Part shown: piece after piece, positions 35,505-44,771 of the stretch | Layout of the letters: every line of letters starts with the position of its first letter | Position numbering within the stretch: position 1 is the first letter of the stretch | Origin: Oceanotoga teriensis | Lineage (GTDB): Bacteria; Thermotogota; Thermotogae; Petrotogales; Petrotogaceae | Direction: 5' to 3' | DNA length: 64,000 nucleotides | Assembly (NCBI RefSeq): GCF_003148465.1 | Contig: NZ_QGGI01000001.1 | Location: 159,170 to 223,169 of the forward strand | Program-made: the position numbers and the translations under genes | The notes under the pieces: model-generated | The model's input: the letters and a program-made list of their open reading frames with translations, nothing else | What the model was told of the DNA's origin: nothing | The model's database searches: none

Positions 35505-36638
35505 ATGAAAATAGATGAGAATAATTCAATATATGAAATAATTACAAAATATCCTGAAACTTTAGAAATATTAATTGAAATGGGTTTTAAAGAATTCAAA
35601 AATATGAATAAATTAAAAACTCTTGGAAAAAATATAAATCTAAAAATGGCTTTAGATATGAAACAAATACCATTAAATATTTTTTTAAAAAACTTAGAGT
35701 TAAAGATCAATAATAAAAAAGAAAAAGAAGAAGTAATAAATATAAAAGGAATACTACCTTGTCCAGTAAAAATACCCATACTTGAAGAATTAAACAAATA
35801 TATAAAAGAAAAAAAAGAAAATTTCAACATTGACTTAAAAACTGCTTCAATGGGCATAAATTGGTTAAAAGAAGATTATAAGATTTCTATAAAAAATAAA
35901 GTACCAGATATATTTATTTCTGCTGGATTTGATTTATTTTTTAATAAAAAAACATATCAAAATTTTCAAGATCTATCAAACATAAAAAATTATAATAAAG
36001 ATTTTCAAAATGATGAAATTAATTTAAAAGACCCAAAAAACACTTATTCTATTTTAGCAGTTGTTCCAGCAATTTTTTTGATTAATAAAAATGAATTAAA
36101 AAATGAAATACCTGATAGTTGGGAAGATTTATTATCTGGAAAATATGATAATAAAGTAAGTTTACCCATAACTGATTTCGACTTATTTAACGCTATTCTT
36201 CTTAATATACATAAAAAATTTGGTGAAGAAGGAATTGAGAGTTTAAAAAAAACATTAATAAGTAATCTTCATCCTTCTCAAATGGTTCAATCGTATAAAA
36301 CAAAGCTAAACAAACCTGCTATAACTATAATGCCATATTTTTTTACAAAAACTATAAATAAAAACTCACCAATGATTCCAATATGGCCTAAAGATGGAGC
36401 TATAATAAGCCCCATATTTATGATAAATAAAAATAATAATAAATTAAAAAATATTTCAGAATTTTTCGCTTCAAAAAAAATAGGAAAAATTTTTTCATAT
36501 AATGGCAAATTTCCAAGTACACATCCTGATATTGATAACATGATCACGAAAGATAATAAATACTTATGGTTAGGTTGGGATTATATATACAACAATGATC
36601 TTTCTGAATTAATAAAAAAACTAAAAAATATATTTTAA
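35505..36638 (+). CDS. Cytoplasmic binding-protein-fold protein with N-terminal DUF1858-like domain
   Basis: 377 aa. Residues ~8-62 (IYEIITKYPETLEILIEMGF ... LKMALDMKQIPLNIFLKNL) resemble the DUF1858/hybrid-cluster-associated domain, but without the redox cysteines often seen there. Residues ~80-377 resemble a type 2 periplasmic binding protein (GILPCPVKIPILEEL, DIFISAGFDLFF, ILAVVPAIFLINKNELK, WEDLLSGKYDNKVSLP). No signal peptide or lipobox is present, so it should stay in the cytoplasm, which is odd for this fold. First gene of the operon ending with hcp; ATG after GAGGTG. It may bind a small anion or metal complex for cluster assembly. Confidence 0.7.
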   Translation: MKIDENNSIYEIITKYPETLEILIEMGFKEFKNMNKLKTLGKNINLKMALDMKQIPLNIFLKNLELKINNKKEKEEVINIKGILPCPVKIPILEELNKYIKEKKENFNIDLKTASMGINWLKEDYKISIKNKVPDIFISAGFDLFFNKKTYQNFQDLSNIKNYNKDFQNDEINLKDPKNTYSILAVVPAIFLINKNELKNEIPDSWEDLLSGKYDNKVSLPITDFDLFNAILLNIHKKFGEEGIESLKKTLISNLHPSQMVQSYKTKLNKPAITIMPYFFTKTINKNSPMIPIWPKDGAIISPIFMINKNNNKLKNISEFFASKKIGKIFSYNGKFPSTHPDIDNMITKDNKYLWLGWDYIYNNDLSELIKKLKNIF

Positions 36639-36661
36639 TAAATAGAAAGGATAATCTAAAT

Positions 36662-37363
36662 ATGAACTTAATAACAATATCTGGTCCGCCATCATCAGGA
36701 AAAACATCGATAATATTAAAAACTATTCAAGCTTTAAAAGAAAGAAATTTAACAGTAGGCGTAGTAAAATTCGATTGTTTATACACAGATGATGATAAAT
36801 TATATAAAAAAATGAAAATCCCTGTAAAAAAAGGTTTATCAGGTTCATTATGTCCAGATCATTATTTCATAAGTAATATAGAAGAAGTTGTAGAATGGGG
36901 ATTAAAAAACGAATTAGATATTTTAATAACAGAAAGTGCTGGACTTTGTAACAGATGTTCACCTTATATAAAAGATATAAAATCAGTATGTGTTATAGAT
37001 AACTTAAGTGGTATAAACACTCCCAAAAAAATAGGTCCTATGTTAAAAACAGCTGATATAGTAATAATTACAAAGGGAGATATAGTGTCACAAGCTGAAA
37101 GAGAAGTTTTTTCATCAAGAGTACAAACAGTAAATTCAAAAGCAATAATAATACATATAAATGGGTTGACTGGACAAGGTTCTTATGAATTCAGTACATT
37201 AATATACGACAAAAAAAATTCAATAAAAAGTGTTTCGGGAAAAGAATTAAGATACCCTATGCCATCAGCTTTATGTTCATATTGCCTTGGAGAAACACGA
37301 ATAGGAAAAGAGTTTCAAATCGGTAATATAAGAAAAATAAATTTAGGTGATTTTGATGATTAA
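36662..37363 (+). CDS. UreG/HypB-like P-loop GTPase with cysteine pairs
   Basis: 233 aa. P-loop SGPPSSGKTS (residues 6-15), GVVKFDCLYTDDD (switch region with Cys40), ITESAGLCNRC (SIMIBI G3-like region with Cys97 and Cys100), ITKGDIVSQAE (the T/NKxD base-recognition element) and a C-terminal CSYCLGETRIG. HypB and UreG use GTP to deliver nickel; the cysteine pairs suggest metal or cluster binding here. No hydrogenase or urease gene is near. It overlaps the ABC ATPase gene by 8 bp, indicating a tight functional pair. Confidence 0.75.
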   Translation: MNLITISGPPSSGKTSIILKTIQALKERNLTVGVVKFDCLYTDDDKLYKKMKIPVKKGLSGSLCPDHYFISNIEEVVEWGLKNELDILITESAGLCNRCSPYIKDIKSVCVIDNLSGINTPKKIGPMLKTADIVIITKGDIVSQAEREVFSSRVQTVNSKAIIIHINGLTGQGSYEFSTLIYDKKNSIKSVSGKELRYPMPSALCSYCLGETRIGKEFQIGNIRKINLGDFDD

Positions 37364-38375
37364 AAAAAATAGTTTTAAAAATTTAAAAATTTTTGAAATA
37401 GAAGAAAAATATCCTTTTTCAAAATCTTTTTTTAAACAAAATCAAATTCCCATAGAAAACCATAGAGAAAAAACAATAACTGAAATTCTAAAAAATCTTG
37501 ATGAATTTGAAATGGAAAAAATTGGTATGACAGAAGAAGAAATAATAGATAATCTTATATACTATATAGATGAAATGCTAAAATTTATTGGGGTAGACAA
37601 TACAAATGAAGTGGAATCATTAACAATAATAAGTGGTACAGATAAATCTGGAAAAAAAGAAAAATTTGATTCTATAAATATAAAAAAAAGTGAAATTATT
37701 TCAATAGTTGGACCAACTGGTTCTGGAAAAAGTAGATTATTAGCTGATATTGAATGGACTGCAAATAAAGATACTCCAACTAAAAGACAAATTTTAATAA
37801 ATAACAAAATTCCAGATCCTAAATGGAGATTTTCAACTTCAAATAAGCTTGTGGCTGAATTATCTCAAAATATGAACTTTATAATGGACTTAAGTGTGAA
37901 AGAATTTCTTAAATTGCATGCACAAAGTAGATTAATAAATAATCCAATAAAAATAATAAAAGAAATAATAGAATCTGCTAATTATTTGTCTGGAGAAAGT
38001 TTCAATGATAAAACACCAATAACAAGTCTTAGTGGTGGACAATCAAGAGCTTTAATGATAGCTGACACAGCTATTCTTAGTAAATCGCCAATAGTATTAA
38101 TAGATGAAATAGAAAATGCTGGAATAGATAGAAAAAAAGCTATTAATTTACTTATAAACAAAGAAAAAATAGTATTAATTGCCACTCATGATCCATTACT
38201 TGCATTGATGGCTAATAAAAGAATAGTTATAAAAAATGGTGGTATTGAAAAAGTAATGATAACAAATAATAAAGAAATCCAAAATTTAAAAAAATTAGAA
38301 ACACTTGAAAAAGAGATTCAAAATATAAGAACAGAACTCAGAAACGGTAAAATAATAGAAAATATAAACATATAA
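37356..38375 (+). CDS. ABC ATPase without permease, with N-terminal ScdA/DUF542-like segment
   Basis: 339 aa. Residues ~10-60 ([22 protein letters not shown] ... TITEILKNL) resemble the N-terminal helical module of iron-sulfur repair proteins (ScdA/RIC), without its CC pair. The ABC domain follows: Walker [10 protein letters not shown] (~125), Q-loop region, signature SLSGGQSRA (~227), Walker B IVLIDEIE (~248), H-loop ATHDP (~277). No membrane protein is encoded in the operon, so it is unlikely to be an importer ATPase by itself. ATG at 37356 is preferred to the GTG at 37347 that forms part of the SD. Confidence 0.78.
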   Translation: MIKKNSFKNLKIFEIEEKYPFSKSFFKQNQIPIENHREKTITEILKNLDEFEMEKIGMTEEEIIDNLIYYIDEMLKFIGVDNTNEVESLTIISGTDKSGKKEKFDSINIKKSEIISIVGPTGSGKSRLLADIEWTANKDTPTKRQILINNKIPDPKWRFSTSNKLVAELSQNMNFIMDLSVKEFLKLHAQSRLINNPIKIIKEIIESANYLSGESFNDKTPITSLSGGQSRALMIADTAILSKSPIVLIDEIENAGIDRKKAINLLINKEKIVLIATHDPLLALMANKRIVIKNGGIEKVMITNNKEIQNLKKLETLEKEIQNIRTELRNGKIIENINI

Positions 38376-38400
38376 TATCTTCAACAAGGAGGGGTATCAA

Positions 38401-40044
38401 ATGAGTATGTTTTGTTATCAATGTCAAGAAACTGCAAAAGGAACAGGTTGTACAGTAATGGGAGTATGTGGTAAAACTTCTGAAGTTGCAAACTTACAAG
38501 ATCTTTTATTGTATACAATAAAAGGTATAGCTTTACTAAATGAAAAAGGAAAAAAAGGAAATTTAAAATTTCCAAAAGCAGACTATTTTATAATGAATGG
38601 GCTTTTTATGACTATAACAAATGCAAATTTTGATGAAAAAGCTTTCATAGAAGAAATAAAAGAAGGTTTAGTATTAAGAGAAAATATAAAAAAAGAATTA
38701 CTAAAAAATAATTTATTAGTTGATGAATTACATGACTGTGCCGTTTGGACTGCAAATACTGAAGAAGAAATAAAAGCTAAATCTGATTCTGTACAAGTTG
38801 GAATTTTAGCAACAAAAAATGAAGATATCAGATCTTTGAGAGAATTAATAACTTATGGATTAAAAGGTATAGCTGCATATGCTGAACATGCATATAACTT
38901 AAGCAATATAAATCAAGAAATATTCGATTTTGTATCAAAAGCACTTACAAAAACATTGAATGATGATCTCAGTATTGATGATCTCGTATCCTTAACTTTA
39001 GAAACTGGAAAATATGGCGTAGATGTAATGGCTTTATTAGATCAAGCTAATACTTCTACATATGGGAATCCAGAAATTACTGAAGTAAATATAGGTGTAA
39101 AAAATAATCCTGCAATCTTAATATCTGGACATGACTTAAAAGATTTAGAACAATTATTAGAACAAACTCAAAACACAGGAGTAGATGTATATACTCATGG
39201 TGAGATGCTTCCAGCACATTATTATCCTAAATTTAAGAAATACAATAACTTTATAGGAAATTATGGAAACTCTTGGTGGAAACAAAAAGAAGAATTCGAA
39301 TCTTTTAATGGCCCAATTCTTTTTACAACAAATTGCATAGTACCACCAAAACCAGCGCATATAAATAGAATATATACAACAGGTTCAGCTGGTTATCCAG
39401 GATGTAAACATATTGAAAAAGATTCTAATGGAAAAAAAGACTTTACTGAAATAATAAATCATGCAAAAAAACTAAATTCTCCAAAGGAAATAGAAAATGG
39501 TAAAATAACTGGAGGTTTTGCACATGCTCAAGTATTTGCACTTGCTGATAAAATTGTAAATGCAATTAAAACTAAAAAAATTAAAAAGTTTTTTGTAATG
39601 GCTGGTTGCGATGGTAGAATGAAATCCAGAGAATATTACACAGATTTTGCCAAAAAGTTGCCAGAAGATACTATAATACTTACAGCTGGATGTGCCAAAT
39701 ACAGATATAATAAATTAAATCTTGGAGATATAGATGGAATTCCAAGAGTTCTTGATGCTGGTCAATGTAATGATTCATATTCTTTAGCAGTTATAGCTTT
39801 GAAATTAAAAGAAATTTTTGAATTAAATGATATAAATGAACTACCTATTGCATATAATATAGCTTGGTATGAGCAAAAAGCAGTAATAGTTTTATTAGCA
39901 TTATTATATTTAGGTGTAAAAAATATAAAACTTGGTCCTACATTACCTGGATTTTTATCACCAAATGTAGCTAATGTGCTTGTAAAAAATTTTGGGATAA
40001 ATACTATTAACAATATAGATGATGATATGAAACAATTATTATAA
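38401..40044 (+). CDS. hcp: Hybrid cluster protein (hydroxylamine/NO reductase), class I
   Basis: 547 aa, full length. N-terminal cysteines C5-x2-C8-x8-C17-x5-C23 bind the [4Fe-4S] cluster and have the short spacing of class I enzymes of anaerobes. Hybrid-cluster ligands are visible: His/Glu region [42 protein letters not shown] and VLDAGQCND. Hcp reduces hydroxylamine and, as shown in E. coli, NO to N2O at low concentration. It lies 25 bp after the ABC ATPase gene with AGGAGGGG before the ATG and is the last gene of the operon. No Hcr reductase partner is seen. Confidence 0.97.
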   Translation: MSMFCYQCQETAKGTGCTVMGVCGKTSEVANLQDLLLYTIKGIALLNEKGKKGNLKFPKADYFIMNGLFMTITNANFDEKAFIEEIKEGLVLRENIKKELLKNNLLVDELHDCAVWTANTEEEIKAKSDSVQVGILATKNEDIRSLRELITYGLKGIAAYAEHAYNLSNINQEIFDFVSKALTKTLNDDLSIDDLVSLTLETGKYGVDVMALLDQANTSTYGNPEITEVNIGVKNNPAILISGHDLKDLEQLLEQTQNTGVDVYTHGEMLPAHYYPKFKKYNNFIGNYGNSWWKQKEEFESFNGPILFTTNCIVPPKPAHINRIYTTGSAGYPGCKHIEKDSNGKKDFTEIINHAKKLNSPKEIENGKITGGFAHAQVFALADKIVNAIKTKKIKKFFVMAGCDGRMKSREYYTDFAKKLPEDTIILTAGCAKYRYNKLNLGDIDGIPRVLDAGQCNDSYSLAVIALKLKEIFELNDINELPIAYNIAWYEQKAVIVLLALLYLGVKNIKLGPTLPGFLSPNVANVLVKNFGINTINNIDDDMKQLL

Positions 40045-40049
40045 TTGTA

Positions 40050-40084
40050 AAAAGGAATCCTATAAAAAAGGATTCCTTTTTGTA
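40050..40084 (+). terminator. Terminator after hcp
   Basis: 11-bp stem AAAAGGAATCC / GGATTCCTTTT with a 9-nt A-rich loop and T tail. It may also serve the converging AraC gene. Confidence 0.86.
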
Positions 40085-40091
40085 TAAATTA

Positions 40092-41045
40092 TTAACTTCT
40101 ATGATACAATCTTCTATAATCAGCTGGACGAATTCCAGTATTTTTTTTAAACAATTCTGAAAATCTACTTGCACTTTTATAACCGACTATATTTGCTATC
40201 TGACCAACATTGAGATCTGTTTTCATTAAAAGATGTTGTGCTTCAGTAACACGTTTTCTTTGTATATACTCCGTTATAGTACATTTATTAACCATTTTAA
40301 ATGTTTTCTTCAATTTTGTAAGACCCATACAAGCTATTTTAGATAACTTATCTAAGGTTAAATCAAAAGAATAATGATCATTTATATATAAATTAACATT
40401 TTTAATATATTCTCTATCTTCTTTAGATAAATTTTTTTCTTCATTAATTTTATATGCATACCTATCATAAATTAAAGATAATGCTTCAAAAACTTTCCCT
40501 TCATAAAAAAGTTTTGCCGAAATACCTTTACCTCTATAATTTAAAAGTTGATAAAGCAGCATAACTATCTCTGGAAAATCTTCTTTTTCATCCACACTTA
40601 ATAAGGCTTTTCTTGGATTAATATATTCTTTTCCAAATTTTTTAATTAAATAATTATCACAATATTCAGGTAAAAATTCTATACCTATTGTTTTTATTGG
40701 TATATTTTTATGAAATATAGCTTGATATTTGTTTTTTGCCCAAAAACTTTTAATAATACTCGAACTCAGTCTATTATAAGGGTTAAGTTCTTCGCCAGAA
40801 ACAGATTCAAAATAAGAAATACTAAAATATTCATCTAAATCATGCTCCATATAAAAATCATCATTAAAATAAAAATCATGAATTACAATAGAAAATAAAT
40901 TTTCATTATTATAAATCCAATAATATCCTTTTCCAATATAAGGATCTAATGCATAACATTTTCCAATATTATTAAATTTTGTACAAGAAAAAATTTCTTT
41001 AAATCCAAAACGTTTTAATTCTTTTTCATGTATATTTGCTTGAAT
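40092..41045 (-). CDS. AraC-family transcriptional regulator, probable ATT start
   Basis: 317 aa with the start proposed here. The C-terminal ~100 residues are the double helix-turn-helix: LDKLSKIACMGLTKLKKTFK and NVGQIANIVGYKSASRFSELFKKNTGIRPADYR. The N-terminal part (~1-210) would be the sensing domain. The first ATG (40850) has no ribosome site. The frame stays open 65 codons further up to an in-frame TAA, and directly after a perfect AAGGAGGGG plus 5 bases stands ATT (41043-41045); no ATG, GTG or TTG exists in that stretch. It is divergent from the ABC-ABC-MATE operon, its likely target. Confidence 0.82.
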   Translation of the reverse strand: MQANIHEKELKRFGFKEIFSCTKFNNIGKCYALDPYIGKGYYWIYNNENLFSIVIHDFYFNDDFYMEHDLDEYFSISYFESVSGEELNPYNRLSSSIIKSFWAKNKYQAIFHKNIPIKTIGIEFLPEYCDNYLIKKFGKEYINPRKALLSVDEKEDFPEIVMLLYQLLNYRGKGISAKLFYEGKVFEALSLIYDRYAYKINEEKNLSKEDREYIKNVNLYINDHYSFDLTLDKLSKIACMGLTKLKKTFKMVNKCTITEYIQRKRVTEAQHLLMKTDLNVGQIANIVGYKSASRFSELFKKNTGIRPADYRRLYHRS

Positions 41046-41111
41046 TTTTACCCCTCCTTATCATGATTAGACATTACTTTATCCCAAAAAGACTTATAAC
41101 AAAAAAAACTA

Positions 41112-41140
41112 TTAAAATTTTAATATTAATATATTATAAT
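41112..41140 (+). promoter_or_regulatory. Promoter of the ABC-ABC-MATE operon
   Basis: -35 TTAAAA (41112-41117), 17-bp spacer, -10 TATAAT (41135-41140). Leader of about 87 nt. It lies between the divergent AraC and transporter genes where AraC could act. Confidence 0.55.
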
Positions 41141-41233
41141 GTAGGAGAAACTACAAATGTTCTATTCAATTATATATATTCAATTAAAATTTGTCAAATA
41201 AAACAATAATTTATAAAGAAGGTGTATTAAACA

Positions 41234-43024
41234 GTGTCATTAAAAAACAAATCAACATTAAAAAAGTTATTAGAATTTGCAGATAATAGAAAATATTTTA
41301 TTATATTTTCTATATTTTTTTCAGCACTAAGTTCTATCTTGTCTTTTTTACCTTTTATATTTATATGGTTTATAATAAAAGACATACTTTCTGTTTTTCC
41401 TGATATAACTAAAGCAACAGAAACAATTAAATATGGATGGTTAGCTATGGGAAGTTCAGTAATAAGTGTTCTTTTATATTTTACAAGTTTAATACTTTCT
41501 CATCTCGCTGCATTTAGGGTTGAAAAAAATATCAGAAAATTTTCAATGCATAAAATTATAACTTTACCTATAGGGTATTTTAAACAAAATCCAAGCGGAA
41601 AATTAAGAAAAATAATAGATGATAATGCAAGTTTAACCCATACATTTTTGGCTCATCAACTTCCTGATATATCTGGATTAGCTGTAATGCCTTTTGCAAT
41701 AATAACAATATTATTTATATTTGATTGGAAACTTGGTATTGTATGTTTATTTCCATTAATGATAAGTTTTTTATTTTTAAAAGAAATGATAGGCGGAAAC
41801 AGACAAATGTTTATGGAAAATTATATGAATTCGCTTGAAACCATGAACTCTTCTGCTGTTGAATATATAAGAGGAATTCCAGTTGTAAAAGTTTTTCAAC
41901 AAACTGTTTTTTCATTTAAAAATTTTTATAATTCTATTAAAAATTATAAAAAATATGCTTCAAATTTTGCATTAAGTTGTAGAATTCCTTTAATAAAATA
42001 TACATTATCAATAAATTTGCCTTCGATGCTTTTAATGCCATTTGGTTTGATCATATTATTAAATACAAATAATTATAAGTCTGCCCTATTAGATCTCATA
42101 TTTTATATGTTATTTGTACCTGTATGTACAGTTATGATGAATAAAATAATGCATTTAAGTGAAAGTGTAATGTCCGCAAGGGAAGCTTTAAATAGAGTAG
42201 AAAATATTTTAGAAGAAAAAAACATAAATTTTTCAGAAAAAAATATTACTATAGAAAATTTTTCTATAAAATTCAATAATATTACTTTTAAATATCCAAA
42301 TGCAAAAGAACCTGTATTAAAAAATATAAATTTAGAAATACCAGAAGGAAAAGTTATAGCATTAGTAGGACCCTCTGGTGGTGGAAAAAGTACTTTAGCA
42401 AATTTAATACCAAGATTTTGGGATATAGATCAAGGAAGTATAACTATTGATAATATAAATATAAAAGATATACCTGAAAAACAATTAATGGATAACATAG
42501 CTTTTGTTTTTCAAAATAGTAAATTATTTAAAACAAGTTTATTCGAAAATATAAAAATGGGAAATCCAAAAGCTACGAAAAAAGATGTATTAAAAGCTGC
42601 CAATTTAGCTCAATGTGATGATATATTACAGAAAATGCCTCATGGATTAGAAACTGTAATAGGAACTAAAGGTGTTTATTTATCAGGAGGAGAACAACAA
42701 AGAATAGCTCTTGCAAGAGCTATTTTAAAAGACTCTCCTATAATAATTTTAGACGAAGCAACTGCATTTGCCGATCCAGAAAATGAGTATCAAATTCAAA
42801 AAGCTTTTGAATCTTTAATTGAAAATAAAACTGTTTTAATAATAGCCCATAGATTATCTTCAATAAAAAATGTTGATAAAATATTTGTTATAAAAAATGG
42901 AAGAATAGAAGAATCTGGTAATCATAATGAATTATTACTAAATGACAAATTATATTCAAAAATGTGGGATGAATATAAATCTTCTATATCCTGGAAAGTT
43001 GGAAAGGAGAATATAAATGTATAA
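41234..43024 (+). CDS. ABC transporter half-subunit 1 (TMD-NBD, YbtP/IrtA-like)
   Basis: 596 aa. Six membrane helices in residues ~18-310, then an ATPase domain: GPSGGGKST (Walker A, ~378), LSGGEQQR (signature, ~483), IIILDEATAFADPENE (Walker B, ~505), H-loop IAHRLSS. The variant ATAFADPENE after Walker B is, to my recollection, frequent in the exporter-fold pairs next to AraC genes that import siderophores (YbtPQ/IrtAB type), although drug export is equally possible. GTG start after AGAAGGTG. The next half-transporter overlaps by 8 bp, so they likely form a heterodimer. Confidence 0.88.
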   Translation: MSLKNKSTLKKLLEFADNRKYFIIFSIFFSALSSILSFLPFIFIWFIIKDILSVFPDITKATETIKYGWLAMGSSVISVLLYFTSLILSHLAAFRVEKNIRKFSMHKIITLPIGYFKQNPSGKLRKIIDDNASLTHTFLAHQLPDISGLAVMPFAIITILFIFDWKLGIVCLFPLMISFLFLKEMIGGNRQMFMENYMNSLETMNSSAVEYIRGIPVVKVFQQTVFSFKNFYNSIKNYKKYASNFALSCRIPLIKYTLSINLPSMLLMPFGLIILLNTNNYKSALLDLIFYMLFVPVCTVMMNKIMHLSESVMSAREALNRVENILEEKNINFSEKNITIENFSIKFNNITFKYPNAKEPVLKNINLEIPEGKVIALVGPSGGGKSTLANLIPRFWDIDQGSITIDNINIKDIPEKQLMDNIAFVFQNSKLFKTSLFENIKMGNPKATKKDVLKAANLAQCDDILQKMPHGLETVIGTKGVYLSGGEQQRIALARAILKDSPIIILDEATAFADPENEYQIQKAFESLIENKTVLIIAHRLSSIKNVDKIFVIKNGRIEESGNHNELLLNDKLYSKMWDEYKSSISWKVGKENINV

Positions 43025-44759
43025 TTATCTTAAAAATAAATTTGCATTGAGTAATATAGGTACTAAAAGTCTCATAAAAGGCATCTTTTTAAGTTCTTTA
43101 ATAAATCTTTGTATGATGCTACCTGTAGGAATTTTTATAATGATGATAAATGAATTACTAAATCCATTAATTCAATCAAATTCTCAATTTCCAAGTATAT
43201 TAAAATATTTAACTTTGATAATAATAACATTAATAATAATGTTTATAGTTAATTATTTTCAATATTCATCAGTATATATATCAACTTATAATGAAAGTGA
43301 AAACAGACGTATAAAACTCGCTGAAAAATTAAGAGAACTTCCACTTTCTTTTTTTGGGAAAAGAAATGTATCAGATTTAACAAGTATATTACTCGCTGAT
43401 TGTGCATCTTTAGAACATGCTTTTTCACATGCAATACCTCAATTATTTGGTTCTATAATATCAACAATAATAATAATAATAGCATTAATAACTATGAATT
43501 GGAAGATGGGATTAGCTGTATTGTGGGTATTACCTGTATCATTTGGAATAATAATTATCTCAAAAAAAATACAAACAAGAACAAAAGCTTTACACAAAAA
43601 AGCCAAACTCGATGCTACTGAACAAATTCAAGAATGTTTTGAAAATATACAAGATATTAAAGCATATAATATAACTAAAAATTATATGAATGATCTCGAT
43701 AGAAAATTAGATATTTCTGAAAAAGCTCAAATAAAATCAGAATTCATAATGGCAACCTTTGTAACCTCTTCACAAGCTATTTTAAGATTGGGATTAGTAA
43801 CAGTTGTTCTAATAGGAAGTAATCTATTAATAAATGGACAAACAGATTTTATAACTTATTTAATTTTCTTAATAACAGCATCGAGATTATATGATCCTTT
43901 ATCTGGAAATCTTGAAAATATAGCTGAAATATTCAGTATAGAATTACCAATAAATAGAATGAAAGAAATAGAAAATTATAAAATTCAAAATGGTAAAAAA
44001 GAATATGAATTAAAAAATTTTGATATAAAGTTTGAAAACATTTCATTTTCTTATAAAAAAGATGAACCCGTTTTAAAAAATATAAATTTCACAGCAAAGC
44101 AAGGTGAAGTAACTGCTTTAATAGGTCCTTCTGGTTGTGGAAAAAGTACAATTGCAAAACTTGCTGCAAGATTTTGGGATCCTGATGATGGAAAAATCTT
44201 TTTAGGAGAAAATGATATAAACAAAATAGATCCAGAATCTTTATTAAAAAACTATACCATAGTATTTCAAGACGTCACCCTTTTTAATGATTCTATATTA
44301 GAAAACATAAGAATAGGTAATAGAAATGCAAGTGATCAAGAAGTTAAAAAAGCGGCTAAACTTGCTATGTGTGATGATTTTATAAATAAATTGCCTGATA
44401 AATATAACACCATAATTGGAGAGAATGGTTCTTCTCTTTCTGGTGGTGAAAGGCAAAGAATCTCAATTGCAAGAGCTTTTTTAAAAAATTCTCCTATAGT
44501 TCTTTTAGATGAAGCAACTGCTTCTTTAGATGTAGAAAATGAAACCCAAATACAAAAAGCAATTTCAAAACTAATCCAAAATAAAACTGTTATAGTAGTA
44601 GCTCATCGTATGAGAACAATAGAAAATGCTGATAAAATAATAGTATTGGATGATGGTCATATAATTCAAGAAGGTAATTCAAAAGAATTATTAAATAAAA
44701 ATGGACTATTCAAACATATGTTAGAACTTCAAAATCAAAGTATGGAATGGTCTTTATAG
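43017..44759 (+). CDS. ABC transporter half-subunit 2 (TMD-NBD)
   Basis: 580 aa, same build as its neighbour: six helices (~20-305) and an ATPase with GPSGCGKST (~368), LSGGERQR (~474) and IVLLDEATASLDVENE (~494), VAHRMRT. Both nucleotide sites of the expected heterodimer appear to have catalytic Glu residues. The start lies in the last codons of subunit 1. The substrate is unknown; co-transcription with a MATE pump and an adjacent AraC regulator suggests handling of one toxic or metal-chelating compound. Confidence 0.88.
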   Translation: MYNYLKNKFALSNIGTKSLIKGIFLSSLINLCMMLPVGIFIMMINELLNPLIQSNSQFPSILKYLTLIIITLIIMFIVNYFQYSSVYISTYNESENRRIKLAEKLRELPLSFFGKRNVSDLTSILLADCASLEHAFSHAIPQLFGSIISTIIIIIALITMNWKMGLAVLWVLPVSFGIIIISKKIQTRTKALHKKAKLDATEQIQECFENIQDIKAYNITKNYMNDLDRKLDISEKAQIKSEFIMATFVTSSQAILRLGLVTVVLIGSNLLINGQTDFITYLIFLITASRLYDPLSGNLENIAEIFSIELPINRMKEIENYKIQNGKKEYELKNFDIKFENISFSYKKDEPVLKNINFTAKQGEVTALIGPSGCGKSTIAKLAARFWDPDDGKIFLGENDINKIDPESLLKNYTIVFQDVTLFNDSILENIRIGNRNASDQEVKKAAKLAMCDDFINKLPDKYNTIIGENGSSLSGGERQRISIARAFLKNSPIVLLDEATASLDVENETQIQKAISKLIQNKTVIVVAHRMRTIENADKIIVLDDGHIIQEGNSKELLNKNGLFKHMLELQNQSMEWSL

Positions 44760-44771
44760 TAGGAGGATAAA

